Shown in pieces: positions 1-8,633 of a stretch of DNA of 64,000 bases. The stretch lies in assembly GCA_902388455.1 (NCBI GenBank), contig CABMPD010000016.1, forward strand, positions 5,265-69,264. The letters run 5' to 3'. Below the pieces are notes generated by a model. The model worked only from the letters and a program-made list of their open reading frames with translations. It was not told the DNA's origin and made no database searches. This stretch comes from an uncultured Alistipes sp. GTDB lineage: Bacteria > Bacteroidota > Bacteroidia > Bacteroidales > UBA932. Each line of letters opens with the position of its first letter. Position 1 is the first letter of the stretch. A program made the translations under genes and the position numbers.

Positions 1-839
1 GCAAGTCCAAAGTGGACGAGGATGTTCTGGATGCGATAGAGGACGCTCTGATTGCCTCTGATGTGGGCGTGGATACTACCCTGAAGATTATTGATATGCT
101 GGAGGAGAGAGTGGCCCGTGACAAGTATATGAATGCCGCCGAGCTGCGCTCCATCCTCAAGGAGGAAATGGCGTCGCTGCTGGATGTGGAGGGAAAGGAG
201 GATGCCCCGGTGTTCGATTTTTCCAAGAAACCTTATGTGATAATGGTGGTCGGCGTCAACGGAGTCGGCAAGACGACAACTATCGGAAAGCTGGCGGCCA
301 ATCTCAAGGCATCCGGCAAGAAGGTCATGCTGGGAGCGGCCGATACCTTCCGTGCCGCGGCCGTAGACCAGCTGGTGATCTGGAGCGAGAGGGCGGGAGT
401 TCCCATAGTGAAGCAGAACATGGGTGCTGATCCGGCGTCCGTGGCCTTCGATACGGTCAAGTCAGCCGTGGCCCAGGATATCGATGTGGTACTGATTGAT
501 ACGGCCGGCCGTCTGCATAATAAGATAAATCTGATGAACGAACTTACCAAGATACGCAATGTCATGCGCAAGGTCGTTCCCGATGCTCCCCACGAAGTCC
601 TTCTGGTTTTAGACGGCTCTACCGGTCAGAACGCCTTCGTTCAGGCCCGGGAATTTACCAAGGCTACCGATGTCACGGCTCTCGCCGTTACGAAGCTGGA
701 CGGTACGGCCAAGGGAGGAGTGGTCCTGGGTATCGCGGATCAGTTCAATATCCCGGTCAAGTTCATAGGCGTGGGAGAGGGCATAGAGGATCTTCAGATT
801 TTCGATAAAAAAGCATTTGTGGATTCATTATTTGACTAG
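1..839 (+). CDS. ftsY: Signal recognition particle receptor FtsY (5' end missing)
   Basis: SRP receptor GTPase that docks ribosome-SRP complexes at the inner membrane. The window opens inside the helical N domain, so the true start lies upstream; the frame is open from the first bases. The NG core is intact: P-loop GVNGVGKTTTIGK, the DTFRAAA segment, the DTAGRL switch motif and TKLDGTAKGG near the C terminus. The ending IEDLQIFD with a short tail is typical for FtsY and lacks the Met-rich M domain that would make it Ffh. It lies 21 bases upstream of pheT in the same direction, so the two may be co-transcribed. Confidence 0.96.
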   Translation, partial: KSKVDEDVLDAIEDALIASDVGVDTTLKIIDMLEERVARDKYMNAAELRSILKEEMASLLDVEGKEDAPVFDFSKKPYVIMVVGVNGVGKTTTIGKLAANLKASGKKVMLGAADTFRAAAVDQLVIWSERAGVPIVKQNMGADPASVAFDTVKSAVAQDIDVVLIDTAGRLHNKINLMNELTKIRNVMRKVVPDAPHEVLLVLDGSTGQNAFVQAREFTKATDVTALAVTKLDGTAKGGVVLGIADQFNIPVKFIGVGEGIEDLQIFDKKAFVDSLFD

Positions 840-860
840 AAGAGAGTAAATTATAACGAC

Positions 861-3326
861 ATGGATGTTTCATATAATTGGCTGAAAGAGTATGTCTCTT
901 TCGATCTCTCCCCCGAGAGAGTGGCCCAGATTCTGACTTTCATAGGTCTGGAAGTAGAGGAAATCAATACTGTAGAGGATATCCCAGGCGGTCTGGAGGG
1001 TGTTGTTGTAGCAGAGGTGGTGGAGTGCGCTCCTCATCCCGACTCGGATCATCTCCATATCACCAAAGTCCGTGCCTCGCAGGACGGAGAACTGCTGCAG
1101 GTAGTGTGCGGCGCACCCAATGTGGCGGCAGGTCAGAAAGTTCTGCTGGCTACAGTCGGAACCAGTCTGCCCGCACCCGACGGAACCAGGATCAAGATCA
1201 AGAAATCCAAGATCCGCGGAGCCGAGTCCTTCGGAATGATCTGCGCGGAGGACGAGCTGGGTATAGGCACATCGCATGACGGTATTATGGTACTTGAGCC
1301 CGAGGCCGTCGTAGGTACTCCCGCCAGGGAATATCTGCATCTGGGTTCTGATACTGTGTTTACGATAGGGCTGACACCCAACAGGGTGGACGGAGCCTCC
1401 CATATCGGAGTCGCCCGTGACCTCTCGGCATGGCTGAGACTCAACGGTCTGGGCGGAGAACTGACACTTCCGGACGTGTCCTCGTTCCGCGAGGGCGAAG
1501 GAGAGTCCATTCCCATCGAGGTGATCAGTCATGACGGTGCTCCCCGCTATATGGGCATAACCCTTACCGACATCAAGATAGCACCCTCTCCCGAGTGGCT
1601 GCAGAAGAAACTGCTGGCTGTAGGGCTGAGGCCCATCAACAACGTGGTGGATATCACCAACTTCATACTCATGGAAATCGGTCAGCCCCTCCATGCCTTT
1701 GACGCGTCCAGGATTACAGGAGGCAAGGTGGTTGTACGCCGTGCAGCCGAAGGTGAGAAGTTCGTCACCCTTGACGGAGTGGAGCACATCCTGTCCGCAC
1801 AGGATCTGATGATCTGCAATACCGAGAAGCCTATGTGTATCGCAGGTGTATTCGGAGGCCTGGAATCCGGTATCACTGACTCTACCACCACGGTCTTCCT
1901 GGAGAGTGCATACTTCAACCCTACGTCTATCCGTAAGACCTCCAAACGTCTGGGCATCAAGACAGACGCCTCATTCCGCTACGAGCGCGGCACTGACCCC
2001 GAGATCATACCCTACGCTGCCCGCCGTGCCGCCCTGCTGATGCAGGAACTGGCCGGGGCGCGAGTAGTGGGCTGTGTACGCGAGGACTATCCCGAGCAGC
2101 TTGAGCGCAAGCGGGTGCAGCTGGATTTCGGCAGGATGGAGGCACTGATTGGCAAGAAGATAGGTGCTGAGACCATTCTCAAGATACTGCGTTTTATGGA
2201 CTTCGGCATCCTCTCCTCCGATGACCGCGGAGCCGAGGTGACCGTACCTACCTACAAGGTGGACGTATACCGGGAGTGCGACGTAGTGGAGGAGGTGCTC
2301 AGGATCTACGGCTATGACAATATCGAGCTTCCGGACAGGATAGTCTCATCATACGACAATACCCCTAACCCTGACCCCGAGACAGTCCGTGTAAAAGCCT
2401 GTGACCTGCTGGCCGCCAACGGTTTCATGGAGTGCATGAACAATTCCCTGACCAAGGCCGACTACTATACCGGGCTCAGGACATATCCCAAGGCCAACCT
2501 TCCGATGGTCATCAACCCGCTCAGCTCGGATCTCAACGCCATGCGCCAGACACTGCTTTTCAGCGGTCTGGAAGTGGTAGCCTACAATCTGAACCGTCAG
2601 GCCGGAGACCTGAAGCTCTTCGAGATGGGCAATGTATACCGCTATGAGCCTAAGGGAGAGAATGATCCTGTAAACAACCTGGCCTCCTACAGCGAGCAGA
2701 TGCATCTGTCCATGTTCGTCGTAGGCAAGGGTACTCAGTACTGGAGGAACACCACGGGTACAGGGCATTTCTTTACCCTCAAGGGTTATGTCGAGCTGCT
2801 GCTCAAGCGCCTGGGGGTGAATCTCTATAATCTGGAGTGCACACCTGCACCTGCAGACCTCTTCTCCGAAGGCCTCATGTATACGGTGCCCGCTTCCGGC
2901 AAGACACTGGTCATGCTGGGTACGGTTTCCCAGGCCCGTCTGAGACAGATGGACATCAAGCAGCCAGTGTTTGCGGCAGAGATCAACTGGAGCCTGCTCG
3001 TAAAGCATTACCTCAAGGAGAAGGTGCAGTACCGTGAACTGCCGCAGTACCCTGAAGTCCGCCGTGACCTGGCTCTGCTGCTGGACGAGAACGTCTCGTT
3101 CGCGGATATCCGCAAGGCGGCTCTGGCTGCCGAGAAAAAGCTCCTGCGCAAGGTTGTCCTCTTCGACGTATACCGCGGGGACAAGATACCTGCCGGCAAG
3201 AAGCAGTACGCTGTCAGCCTGACCTTCCAGGACTACGAGAAGACACTTACAGACAAGTATGTAGAGCAGATGGTCAGCCGCATACTCGGAGCACTGTCGC
3301 ATCAGTTCGGAGCAGTGCTGAGGTAG
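861..3326 (+). CDS. pheT: Phenylalanine--tRNA ligase beta subunit
   Basis: Beta subunit of the alpha2-beta2 enzyme that charges tRNA-Phe. At 821 aa it is full length for the bacterial family. Visible domains in order: the N-terminal start MDVSYNWLKEYV, an EMAP-like tRNA-binding OB fold (about residues 40-150, with the segment VVCGAPNVAAGQ), the B3/B4 editing domain (about 210-370), B5 (about 405-475), the catalytic-like core, and a C-terminal FDX-ACB domain from about residue 725 (YPEVRRDLALLLDE). The alpha subunit gene pheS is not in the window. A strong hairpin terminator follows the stop codon. Confidence 0.97.
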   Translation: MDVSYNWLKEYVSFDLSPERVAQILTFIGLEVEEINTVEDIPGGLEGVVVAEVVECAPHPDSDHLHITKVRASQDGELLQVVCGAPNVAAGQKVLLATVGTSLPAPDGTRIKIKKSKIRGAESFGMICAEDELGIGTSHDGIMVLEPEAVVGTPAREYLHLGSDTVFTIGLTPNRVDGASHIGVARDLSAWLRLNGLGGELTLPDVSSFREGEGESIPIEVISHDGAPRYMGITLTDIKIAPSPEWLQKKLLAVGLRPINNVVDITNFILMEIGQPLHAFDASRITGGKVVVRRAAEGEKFVTLDGVEHILSAQDLMICNTEKPMCIAGVFGGLESGITDSTTTVFLESAYFNPTSIRKTSKRLGIKTDASFRYERGTDPEIIPYAARRAALLMQELAGARVVGCVREDYPEQLERKRVQLDFGRMEALIGKKIGAETILKILRFMDFGILSSDDRGAEVTVPTYKVDVYRECDVVEEVLRIYGYDNIELPDRIVSSYDNTPNPDPETVRVKACDLLAANGFMECMNNSLTKADYYTGLRTYPKANLPMVINPLSSDLNAMRQTLLFSGLEVVAYNLNRQAGDLKLFEMGNVYRYEPKGENDPVNNLASYSEQMHLSMFVVGKGTQYWRNTTGTGHFFTLKGYVELLLKRLGVNLYNLECTPAPADLFSEGLMYTVPASGKTLVMLGTVSQARLRQMDIKQPVFAAEINWSLLVKHYLKEKVQYRELPQYPEVRRDLALLLDENVSFADIRKAALAAEKKLLRKVVLFDVYRGDKIPAGKKQYAVSLTFQDYEKTLTDKYVEQMVSRILGALSHQFGAVLR

Positions 3327-3345
3327 GAGTGCCGTAAAGTGCAAC

Positions 3346-3383
3346 AAAAAAGTGGCGGGGCCCGGAAGCTCCGCCACTTTTTT
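3346..3383. terminator. Bidirectional intrinsic terminator between pheT and the OMP gene
   Basis: A GC-rich inverted repeat (GTGGCGG against CCGCCAC) is flanked by an A-run on the left and a T-run on the right. It can therefore terminate both pheT (rightward) and the leftward operon ending with the small outer-membrane protein. Confidence 0.9.
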
Positions 3384-3400
3384 ATATGCAGCCGTACCTT

Positions 3401-3868
3401 TTAGAAAAGATAGCGGATGCTGAGTGCTATACCTCCCTGGAAAAGACCCAGCGAGTTGAATCCTACACCATTGTTGTAGAAGTGCGGACCGAGGATAGGA
3501 CGCCAGTCGAGTGACAGGTTCATAGGGAACCAGAAGTTGTATTCCACTCCGATACGTCCTGCGACTCCTACGTATCCTACTACATCGCTGAAACCGTACA
3601 TACCGCCGCCGGCACCGACTCCTGCGTACCAGTTCCAGGAACCCTGCTCCTGCCATGAGTTGATAGGGAATACCCAGTCATAGGTGGCTGCTGCCTCGAT
3701 ACCATAGAATCCGGGCAGACCGAAATCAATGTCCAGCATATTGTTCCCAAGGGAGTGCTGGTAGTTGAGCTCCAGACCATAACCGAGCCTGCCGCCGATA
3801 GCGCGGGGCTGGGCGTAGACTGCTGCGGCTGTGAAAAGCGCGATAGCGATAATGATAAATTTCTTCAT
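3401..3868 (-). CDS. Small predicted outer-membrane beta-barrel protein
   Basis: A 155-aa secreted protein of unknown function. An N-terminal signal peptide (MKKFIIIAIALFTAAAVYAQ, cleavage likely after YAQ or YA) is followed by alternating glycine- and aromatic-rich segments such as GRLGYGLELNYQH, WNWYAGVGAGGG and GVAGRIGVEYNFW. The protein ends in an aromatic residue (SIRYLF), as is usual for outer-membrane barrel proteins. The short length suggests about 8 strands, as in OmpA/OmpX-size barrels. It is the last gene of the leftward run, 31 bases after deoC, and ends at a shared terminator. No specific family was recognised. Confidence 0.7.
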   Translation of the reverse strand: MKKFIIIAIALFTAAAVYAQPRAIGGRLGYGLELNYQHSLGNNMLDIDFGLPGFYGIEAAATYDWVFPINSWQEQGSWNWYAGVGAGGGMYGFSDVVGYVGVAGRIGVEYNFWFPMNLSLDWRPILGPHFYNNGVGFNSLGLFQGGIALSIRYLF

Positions 3869-3899
3869 CTTGTAGTGATTTAGATGTTAGTAATATTGA

Positions 3900-4730
3900 T
3901 TAATAATAAGTTACTGATGATTTCTCCACCTCTGATATGATGGAGTTGGCCACTCTGCTGGCTCCTAGTCGGAACAGGGCGGGTGTCAGCCATTCCTGAC
4001 CGAGCACAGTCTCTACGATGGCGTAGTAAACAGCAGCGTCCTTAGCTGTGGATATGCCGCCGGCGGGCTTGAAGCCTATACGGCGTCCGGTCCTGGTGAA
4101 GTACTCTTTGATGCAGTCGCACATGACGATGGCTGCGAAGGGAGTGGCGGCGGGTTCCATCTTTCCGGTGGATGTCTTGATGAAGTCAGCGCCAGACTCC
4201 ATGGCCAGGAAGGATGCTTCCCTGATCTTTGACTCGTCGGCCAGCGCTCCTGTCTCCAGGATGACTTTCAGTACAGCGCCTTCGGTCTCCTTGCGGACGG
4301 CGCGGATCTCTTCCTCGCATCTGCTCAGGTTGTGATCAAGAAAACTATTGAGTGCCAGAACTATGTCTACTTCATCTGCTCCGTCGGCCACAGCCATCCG
4401 GCTTTCCAGGACCTTTACCTCCAGAAAACTCTGGGAGGCAGGGAAGCATCCGGCGACTACGGTGGTGTGCACGCCCTGGGCCGTAAGGTTTTCCTTAACG
4501 GTCCTTGCAAAATTGGGATAGACACATATGGATGCCGGCAGGGGATAATCGGGGAAACGTTTCTGGAAGTCATTGACTTTGCTGACCAGCCGTGTGATAC
4601 CGGTGTATGTATCAGTCGGCTTGAGCGAAGTCAGGTCGGTCATGCCCAGGCAGGCTTTCAGCACTTCGGGAGTCATCCAGTGACTGAGATTGTCATGGAT
4701 GGCTTTTATCCTGTTCTCGATAATGTCCAT
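3900..4730 (-). CDS. deoC: Deoxyribose-phosphate aldolase
   Basis: Class I aldolase cleaving 2-deoxyribose-5-phosphate to glyceraldehyde-3-phosphate and acetaldehyde in deoxynucleoside catabolism. The Schiff-base lysine sits in GADFIKTSTGK, and a second conserved lysine is in GFKPAGGIST; ADGADEVDIVL is also a family block. At 276 aa it belongs to the longer DeoC form (the short bacterial form is about 220 aa). The start codon overlaps the dtd stop by one base (TAATG), so translation is probably coupled. No other deo genes are adjacent. Confidence 0.95.
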   Translation of the reverse strand: MDIIENRIKAIHDNLSHWMTPEVLKACLGMTDLTSLKPTDTYTGITRLVSKVNDFQKRFPDYPLPASICVYPNFARTVKENLTAQGVHTTVVAGCFPASQSFLEVKVLESRMAVADGADEVDIVLALNSFLDHNLSRCEEEIRAVRKETEGAVLKVILETGALADESKIREASFLAMESGADFIKTSTGKMEPAATPFAAIVMCDCIKEYFTRTGRRIGFKPAGGISTAKDAAVYYAIVETVLGQEWLTPALFRLGASRVANSIISEVEKSSVTYY

Positions 4731-5182
4731 TATTCTCGGTTTTTAGTGTCGATAAGGATGGTTACCGGACCGTCGTTTACGATGGTCACTTCCATATCAG
4801 CACCAAAGATACCTTTTTTAACGGGCTTTCCCAAAATATTTTCCAACCTTTCGAGGAATTTTTCATAAAGCGGGACGGAAATCTCTGGTTTAGCCGCTTT
4901 TATATAAGAAGGCCTGTTACCCTTTTTCGTCGAGGCGTAGAGGGTGAACTGACTTATCACGAGTATATCCCCGTCCACGTCCAGGACCGAACGGTTCATG
5001 ACCCCGTCGGCGTCGTCGAAGACGCGCAGGTTCACTATCTTGTGGCAGAGCCAGTCGATATCCTCCTCCGAGTCGCCCTCGGTGATGCCTATGAGGATAT
5101 TGAGGCCGGTGCCTATCTCGCCGTGGCAGACTCCTCCTATGACTACGGAGGACCGGCTTGTTCTCTGTATTACAGCTCTCAT
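4730..5182 (-). CDS. dtd: D-aminoacyl-tRNA deacylase
   Basis: Hydrolyses D-amino acids (and glycine) from mischarged tRNA. The 150-aa length is standard. The cross-subunit active-site motifs are present: SQFTLYAS in the middle and the GP motif NDGPVT near the C terminus. An upstream in-frame extension of 54 codons exists but has no homology and lies inside the radical SAM gene. The start at MRAVIQRTSRSSV is the family start, and it overlaps the upstream stop by one base (TGATG). Confidence 0.95.
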   Translation of the reverse strand: MRAVIQRTSRSSVVIGGVCHGEIGTGLNILIGITEGDSEEDIDWLCHKIVNLRVFDDADGVMNRSVLDVDGDILVISQFTLYASTKKGNRPSYIKAAKPEISVPLYEKFLERLENILGKPVKKGIFGADMEVTIVNDGPVTILIDTKNRE

Positions 5183-5958
5183 CAGCCCCGGATCTGAACG
5201 GTGATGCCGGCTGCCTTGAGCGGTGCGGCGATGGCTTCCATCTCCTCCACGGTCACCTTCTCCAGGTCCTTGGCCGGAGTCTCCCTGTCGATGGTGTACA
5301 TCATGACCTCGCGTGGCCTTAGGCTCAGGACAATGTCTCTCCACGGGGCGACGCTCTCCTCGCAGGTGAGGTCTATCCGGCGTCCGCCTATTGTCCCCTT
5401 GAGGAACATGGTCTGAAGGATGAAATTGCCGTTGAACAGGCGGAGATTCTCCACGGTCTCTGCCAGGGAGTAGTGTCCTACAGGATTGTCAATGAGGCGG
5501 ATGTATTCCTCCAGTCCGCTGTCTATCTTTAGGATGGGATTGGTCACTTTCATCAGGGCCTCCCGGACTTCCCTGCGGCCCGTCATGGTCGCGTTGGACA
5601 GGACGGATACGGCGGCGGAAGGGAAATAGCGGTCCCTTAGCTGCAGGGTGAAATCGATGATTTCGGGAAAATCCGGATGGATGGTGGGCTCTCCGTTGCC
5701 GGAGAAAGTGATGGTGTCCACCGGAGTGCCCTCGTCATGCAGCTCGGCGAAGCGTTCCTGCATCCGCTGGAACACGGCTTCTTTAGTGGGGATGACCTGG
5801 TCGGCGCGGCCGTCCTTGTTCCATCCGCACTCGCAGTAGACGCAGTCGAAGGAACAGAGTTTGCCGTTGTCAGGCAGAAGGTTGATTCCCAGGGAATTGC
5901 CCAGGCGGCGGCTCTTTATGGGGCCGAAGACTATCTTGTGAAAAAGTATCGTGGACAT
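5182..5958 (-). CDS. Radical SAM protein of unknown substrate
   Basis: The 258-aa protein carries the radical SAM Cx3Cx2C cluster motif as CSFDCVYC (Cys35, Cys39, Cys42), followed by the glycine-rich SAM segment FSGNGEPTIHPDF. The N-terminal IVFGPIKSRRLGNSLGI resembles the COG0731-type radical SAM family related to wyosine-synthesis enzymes, but this is the short free-standing form and its substrate is unknown to me. It overlaps dtd by one base and lies 30 bases after the amidohydrolase gene. Neighbouring dtd may hint at a tRNA-linked role, but that is inference only. Confidence 0.85.
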   Translation of the reverse strand: MSTILFHKIVFGPIKSRRLGNSLGINLLPDNGKLCSFDCVYCECGWNKDGRADQVIPTKEAVFQRMQERFAELHDEGTPVDTITFSGNGEPTIHPDFPEIIDFTLQLRDRYFPSAAVSVLSNATMTGRREVREALMKVTNPILKIDSGLEEYIRLIDNPVGHYSLAETVENLRLFNGNFILQTMFLKGTIGGRRIDLTCEESVAPWRDIVLSLRPREVMMYTIDRETPAKDLEKVTVEEMEAIAAPLKAAGITVQIRG

Positions 5959-5988
5959 AATGTGTGCTGTTTGGTCTGTTCAAATATC

Positions 5989-7176
5989 TCAGAGCAGCCT
6001 TCTCGAGGTGCTTTCGGGCGTGAGCTGCATGCTCCCGAAGTCCACGGCGTCGATGAGCACGGCTCCGGGACGCTTGCCAGGCTCGAAGGAGCCGAGAACG
6101 GAGTCCTTGCCCAGGGCTGCGGCTCCGTTGAGACATGCCCAGGTCAGGACCGTCTGGAGTGGAATCTGAGGGTAATGGCTGTGGATGCACTTGAACTCCT
6201 CTACCATGGACAGGACGTGGTTGGAGGACAGGCTGTCGGTGCCCACGGCTATGCGCACGCCCATGCTCATCAGCAGGGGCAGGTCGGCCATGACCCTGTG
6301 GATGAAAATGTTGGAAAGGGGACAGGTTACCCAGGTGCAGTTGTGCAGCACGCTCTCTGCTGCACGGATGCTGTCCTCGCGGGCAACTGTGTTATGTATC
6401 AGCAGTATGTGCTCGTCGAACGGAGCCGGATGCACCTTCTGAAGCTGGTCCAGGAAATGGAATACGGCTGGCTTGCCGGTGGCCGGAGCCACGCTGAGAT
6501 GCCTGTTGACATAGTTCTCGTAGAGGGGGCCGCGGTGGAAGCCGATCATGTCGTCCTCCTCCTGGGATTCCTGGTTGTGGTAGGAGATGAATCCGGCATT
6601 AAGACCTTCGGCCGAGGCCATCCGGAGCAGATCCGGACTCATGGTGTAGGGCGAATGAGGGGTTATGGCTGCGTCCAGTCCGGCGGCAGCGGCTTTCTCC
6701 ACCAGCTTCCGGGCATCGGCGATGACTGTCGGAGCGTCTTCCGGCTCCGAACCGAAGACCTCCACGAATGTCCTGGTGTACATGGGACCCTCGCTCTTCA
6801 TGGCGAAACTCTCGTCGCAGTTGGAGATATCGGCCATGGCGCTGACTCCCTCGGCGTAGAGTTTCTCGAACTGCCGTCTCATGGCTTTCTGGCGCTCTTC
6901 CGCCGGGGCTGACTCCCGCAGGGCGTTGATCTGGTCGATGAATCCGGACATGCCGGTAGCCTCGCGGAACTTGCCTTCCAGGTGCGAAAGCTCTATGTGG
7001 CAGTGGGCGTTGGTGAATCCGGGCACCAGGATGCCGTTGTAGAATTCGGTGCTGCCGGTCTCTCCGGACATCTGTCCGATACCGGTGACCGTGCCGTCAT
7101 CGGCGAAGTCCACATAACCGTTGTGGATGGGATCCGAGGTTATGGGGAATATGTAATTTGCAGAAATCCTTCTCAT
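5989..7176 (-). CDS. Amidohydrolase-superfamily metal-dependent deaminase/hydrolase
   Basis: A 395-aa protein of the cytosine-deaminase-like / chlorohydrolase branch. Metal-binding HxH is seen at His58/His60 in FTNAHCHIELSHLEG. Further family blocks are a central TPHSPYTMS, an HNT segment after the central barrel and the late Asp in VGTDSLSSNHVLSM. Candidate substrates include aminodeoxyfutalosine (menaquinone route) or guanine-like bases, but no neighbouring mqn genes support a choice. It starts 6 bases after the DUF4296 gene, so it belongs to that leftward operon. Confidence 0.85.
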   Translation of the reverse strand: MRRISANYIFPITSDPIHNGYVDFADDGTVTGIGQMSGETGSTEFYNGILVPGFTNAHCHIELSHLEGKFREATGMSGFIDQINALRESAPAEERQKAMRRQFEKLYAEGVSAMADISNCDESFAMKSEGPMYTRTFVEVFGSEPEDAPTVIADARKLVEKAAAAGLDAAITPHSPYTMSPDLLRMASAEGLNAGFISYHNQESQEEDDMIGFHRGPLYENYVNRHLSVAPATGKPAVFHFLDQLQKVHPAPFDEHILLIHNTVAREDSIRAAESVLHNCTWVTCPLSNIFIHRVMADLPLLMSMGVRIAVGTDSLSSNHVLSMVEEFKCIHSHYPQIPLQTVLTWACLNGAAALGKDSVLGSFEPGKRPGAVLIDAVDFGSMQLTPESTSRRLL

Positions 7177-7182
7177 CTATTT

Positions 7183-7944
7183 TTAATTTTTAATTTTTTC
7201 CCTGGCTCCTGTCATGACTGATCTTGTGCGTCTGTTATTGTCCGGGACTTGCAGGGACTGTGTTCTTATATTGCGTCGAGGTACGACTTCCTTGAAACGT
7301 TCCTGTTCCTTTTCAGGAATTCTGCTGCGTCTCAAACTGTGCAGTTCCTCCATGTATCCCAGTGTCTTGTAGAACTCGAATTTACTATCTGCATTCATAG
7401 CGGAGTCGTTGAAAAGCATAAAAGGATTTTGCGGACGTTCCATGAATGAGGTGTCTGGAACGGGAGACATCGGAACCAGAGTATCCGGTTTGAAATTCAT
7501 CATTCTCAGAGTCTTATAGAATCGTCCGGAAGATATGCCGTCCGCGGTGAGTATTTCCAGGGAGTCCAGGATTGTCCATTTCCTGGATCTCTTGCCTTCC
7601 GCTTCCAGAATTATTTTCAACTGGGCTTCTCTCTTATCGAGCATTGTTCTTGTATCTTCAAATATCCTTTCCATCTTTTCCGGTTTTACAAGATAGATAT
7701 TCACACTTCTGGTGTAATCCTCTGAAGTATAACCGTATTTGTTGAATATGGGTTCGTAGATGAGAAGAGTGTCAGTCATTCTGCGGAACCTGACATTTTC
7801 CTTTACGGCCTGATCTGTCATGTACATATCGTAGTAGATTTTAGCCATGGTGTCTTCAGGTATGATACCACGGCTCCGGCATGACTGAGTTATAGCGGCG
7901 GCAAGCGAGATGGACAGCAATACTATGCAGGTCTTACGGAACAT
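7183..7944 (-). CDS. DUF4296-type lipoprotein
   Basis: A 253-aa protein of unknown function. The N-terminus has a hydrophobic signal ending in a plausible lipobox, with Cys22 in AAAITQSC. It is followed by the segment IIPEDTMAKIYYDMYMTDQ, which fits the DUF4296 domain found widely in Bacteroidota. The C-terminal third is charged and Arg-rich (for example RRSRIPEKEQERFKE and VPRRNIRTQ), with no recognised domain. It is the first gene of the leftward operon and has its own -7 element 27 bases upstream. Confidence 0.75.
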   Translation of the reverse strand: MFRKTCIVLLSISLAAAITQSCRSRGIIPEDTMAKIYYDMYMTDQAVKENVRFRRMTDTLLIYEPIFNKYGYTSEDYTRSVNIYLVKPEKMERIFEDTRTMLDKREAQLKIILEAEGKRSRKWTILDSLEILTADGISSGRFYKTLRMMNFKPDTLVPMSPVPDTSFMERPQNPFMLFNDSAMNADSKFEFYKTLGYMEELHSLRRSRIPEKEQERFKEVVPRRNIRTQSLQVPDNNRRTRSVMTGAREKIKN

Positions 7945-7971
7945 ATCTTCTCAATGACTGGTTTCAATGCG

Positions 7972-7979
7972 CAAATATA
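7972..7979 (-). promoter_or_regulatory. Promoter -7 element for the DUF4296 operon
   Basis: TATATTTG on the minus strand matches the Bacteroidota TAnnTTTG element. It sits 12 bases from the oppositely directed element of the polysaccharide deacetylase gene, forming a compact divergent promoter pair. Confidence 0.7.
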
Positions 7980-7991
7980 ACTTTTATTCCG

Positions 7992-7999
7992 TATCTTTG
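7992..7999 (+). promoter_or_regulatory. Promoter -7 element for the polysaccharide deacetylase/purD run
   Basis: TATCTTTG is an exact match to TAnnTTTG. Its position rules out an in-frame upstream ATG at 7967 and supports the ATG at 8018 as the real start of the deacetylase gene. No clear TTTG was found at the -33 position. Confidence 0.75.
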
Positions 8000-8017
8000 C
8001 ATCCACATTTGAATGCT

Positions 8018-8629
8018 ATGCTGATACGTCCGCCCAAGCTGCTTAAGAAGATATACCCGTCTTTTATATGGTCTTTCCCAAAGGAGAAGGAGGGGTTGTT
8101 CCTTACATTTGACGACGGCCCGTGTCCTCAGGTGACGCCATGGGTGCTGGATGAACTGGACAGATGGGGGGCAAAAGCCACTTTTTTCTGTATAGGAAAG
8201 AATGTTGAGCTGTATCCGGACCTTTTTGCGGAAATAGTGCGTAGAGGACATTCTGTGGGTAATCATTCTTATAGCCATGTGCCTGGCTGGGGAGTACCTT
8301 TGGATGACTATGTCCAGGATGTGGATGTCGCAGCCGAGCTTATAAAAACTAACCTATATCGTCCTCCTTATGCCAAGATTACCAAACGTCAGGCAGATAC
8401 GCTCAGCATACGTTACAATATCGTTATGTGGAATGTCCTCAGCCGTGATTATAACCGTAAGCTGGGCCACAGAGCCTGTGCACGCAATGTCGTGCCCTAT
8501 CTTAAGGCGGGAGCGGTAATAGTCTTCCATGACTCGAAGAAGGCATCTAAGAATCTGTGGTATGCCTTGCCCAAAACATTGGAGGCGGCGGAGAAACTCA
8601 ATTTGAAGTGTAAACCTATTTTATTATAG
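8018..8629 (+). CDS. Polysaccharide deacetylase (NodB/CE4 family)
   Basis: Predicted metal-dependent N- or O-deacetylase of about 203 aa acting on a glycan, possibly peptidoglycan or surface polysaccharide. NodB motifs are in order: TFDDGPCPQVTP (catalytic Asp and metal Asp), GHSVGNHSYSH (metal His pair), RPPYAK, MWNVLSRDYN and VIVFHDS. There is no clear signal peptide; the N-terminus MLIRPPKLLKKIYPSFIW is short and basic. The start was chosen because a good promoter element lies between it and the upstream ATG at 7967. purD starts 4 bases after its stop, so the two are co-transcribed. Confidence 0.88.
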   Translation: MLIRPPKLLKKIYPSFIWSFPKEKEGLFLTFDDGPCPQVTPWVLDELDRWGAKATFFCIGKNVELYPDLFAEIVRRGHSVGNHSYSHVPGWGVPLDDYVQDVDVAAELIKTNLYRPPYAKITKRQADTLSIRYNIVMWNVLSRDYNRKLGHRACARNVVPYLKAGAVIVFHDSKKASKNLWYALPKTLEAAEKLNLKCKPILL

Positions 8630-8633
8630 AGAT

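Noticed and set aside
5989..7176. Assignment of the amidohydrolase as aminodeoxyfutalosine deaminase
   Set aside because: The superfamily motifs fit several substrates and no other futalosine-pathway genes are near, so only the superfamily is reported.
7967..8017. Upstream in-frame ATG for the polysaccharide deacetylase
   Set aside because: The consensus -7 element TATCTTTG lies downstream of it, and the extra 17 residues show no homology.
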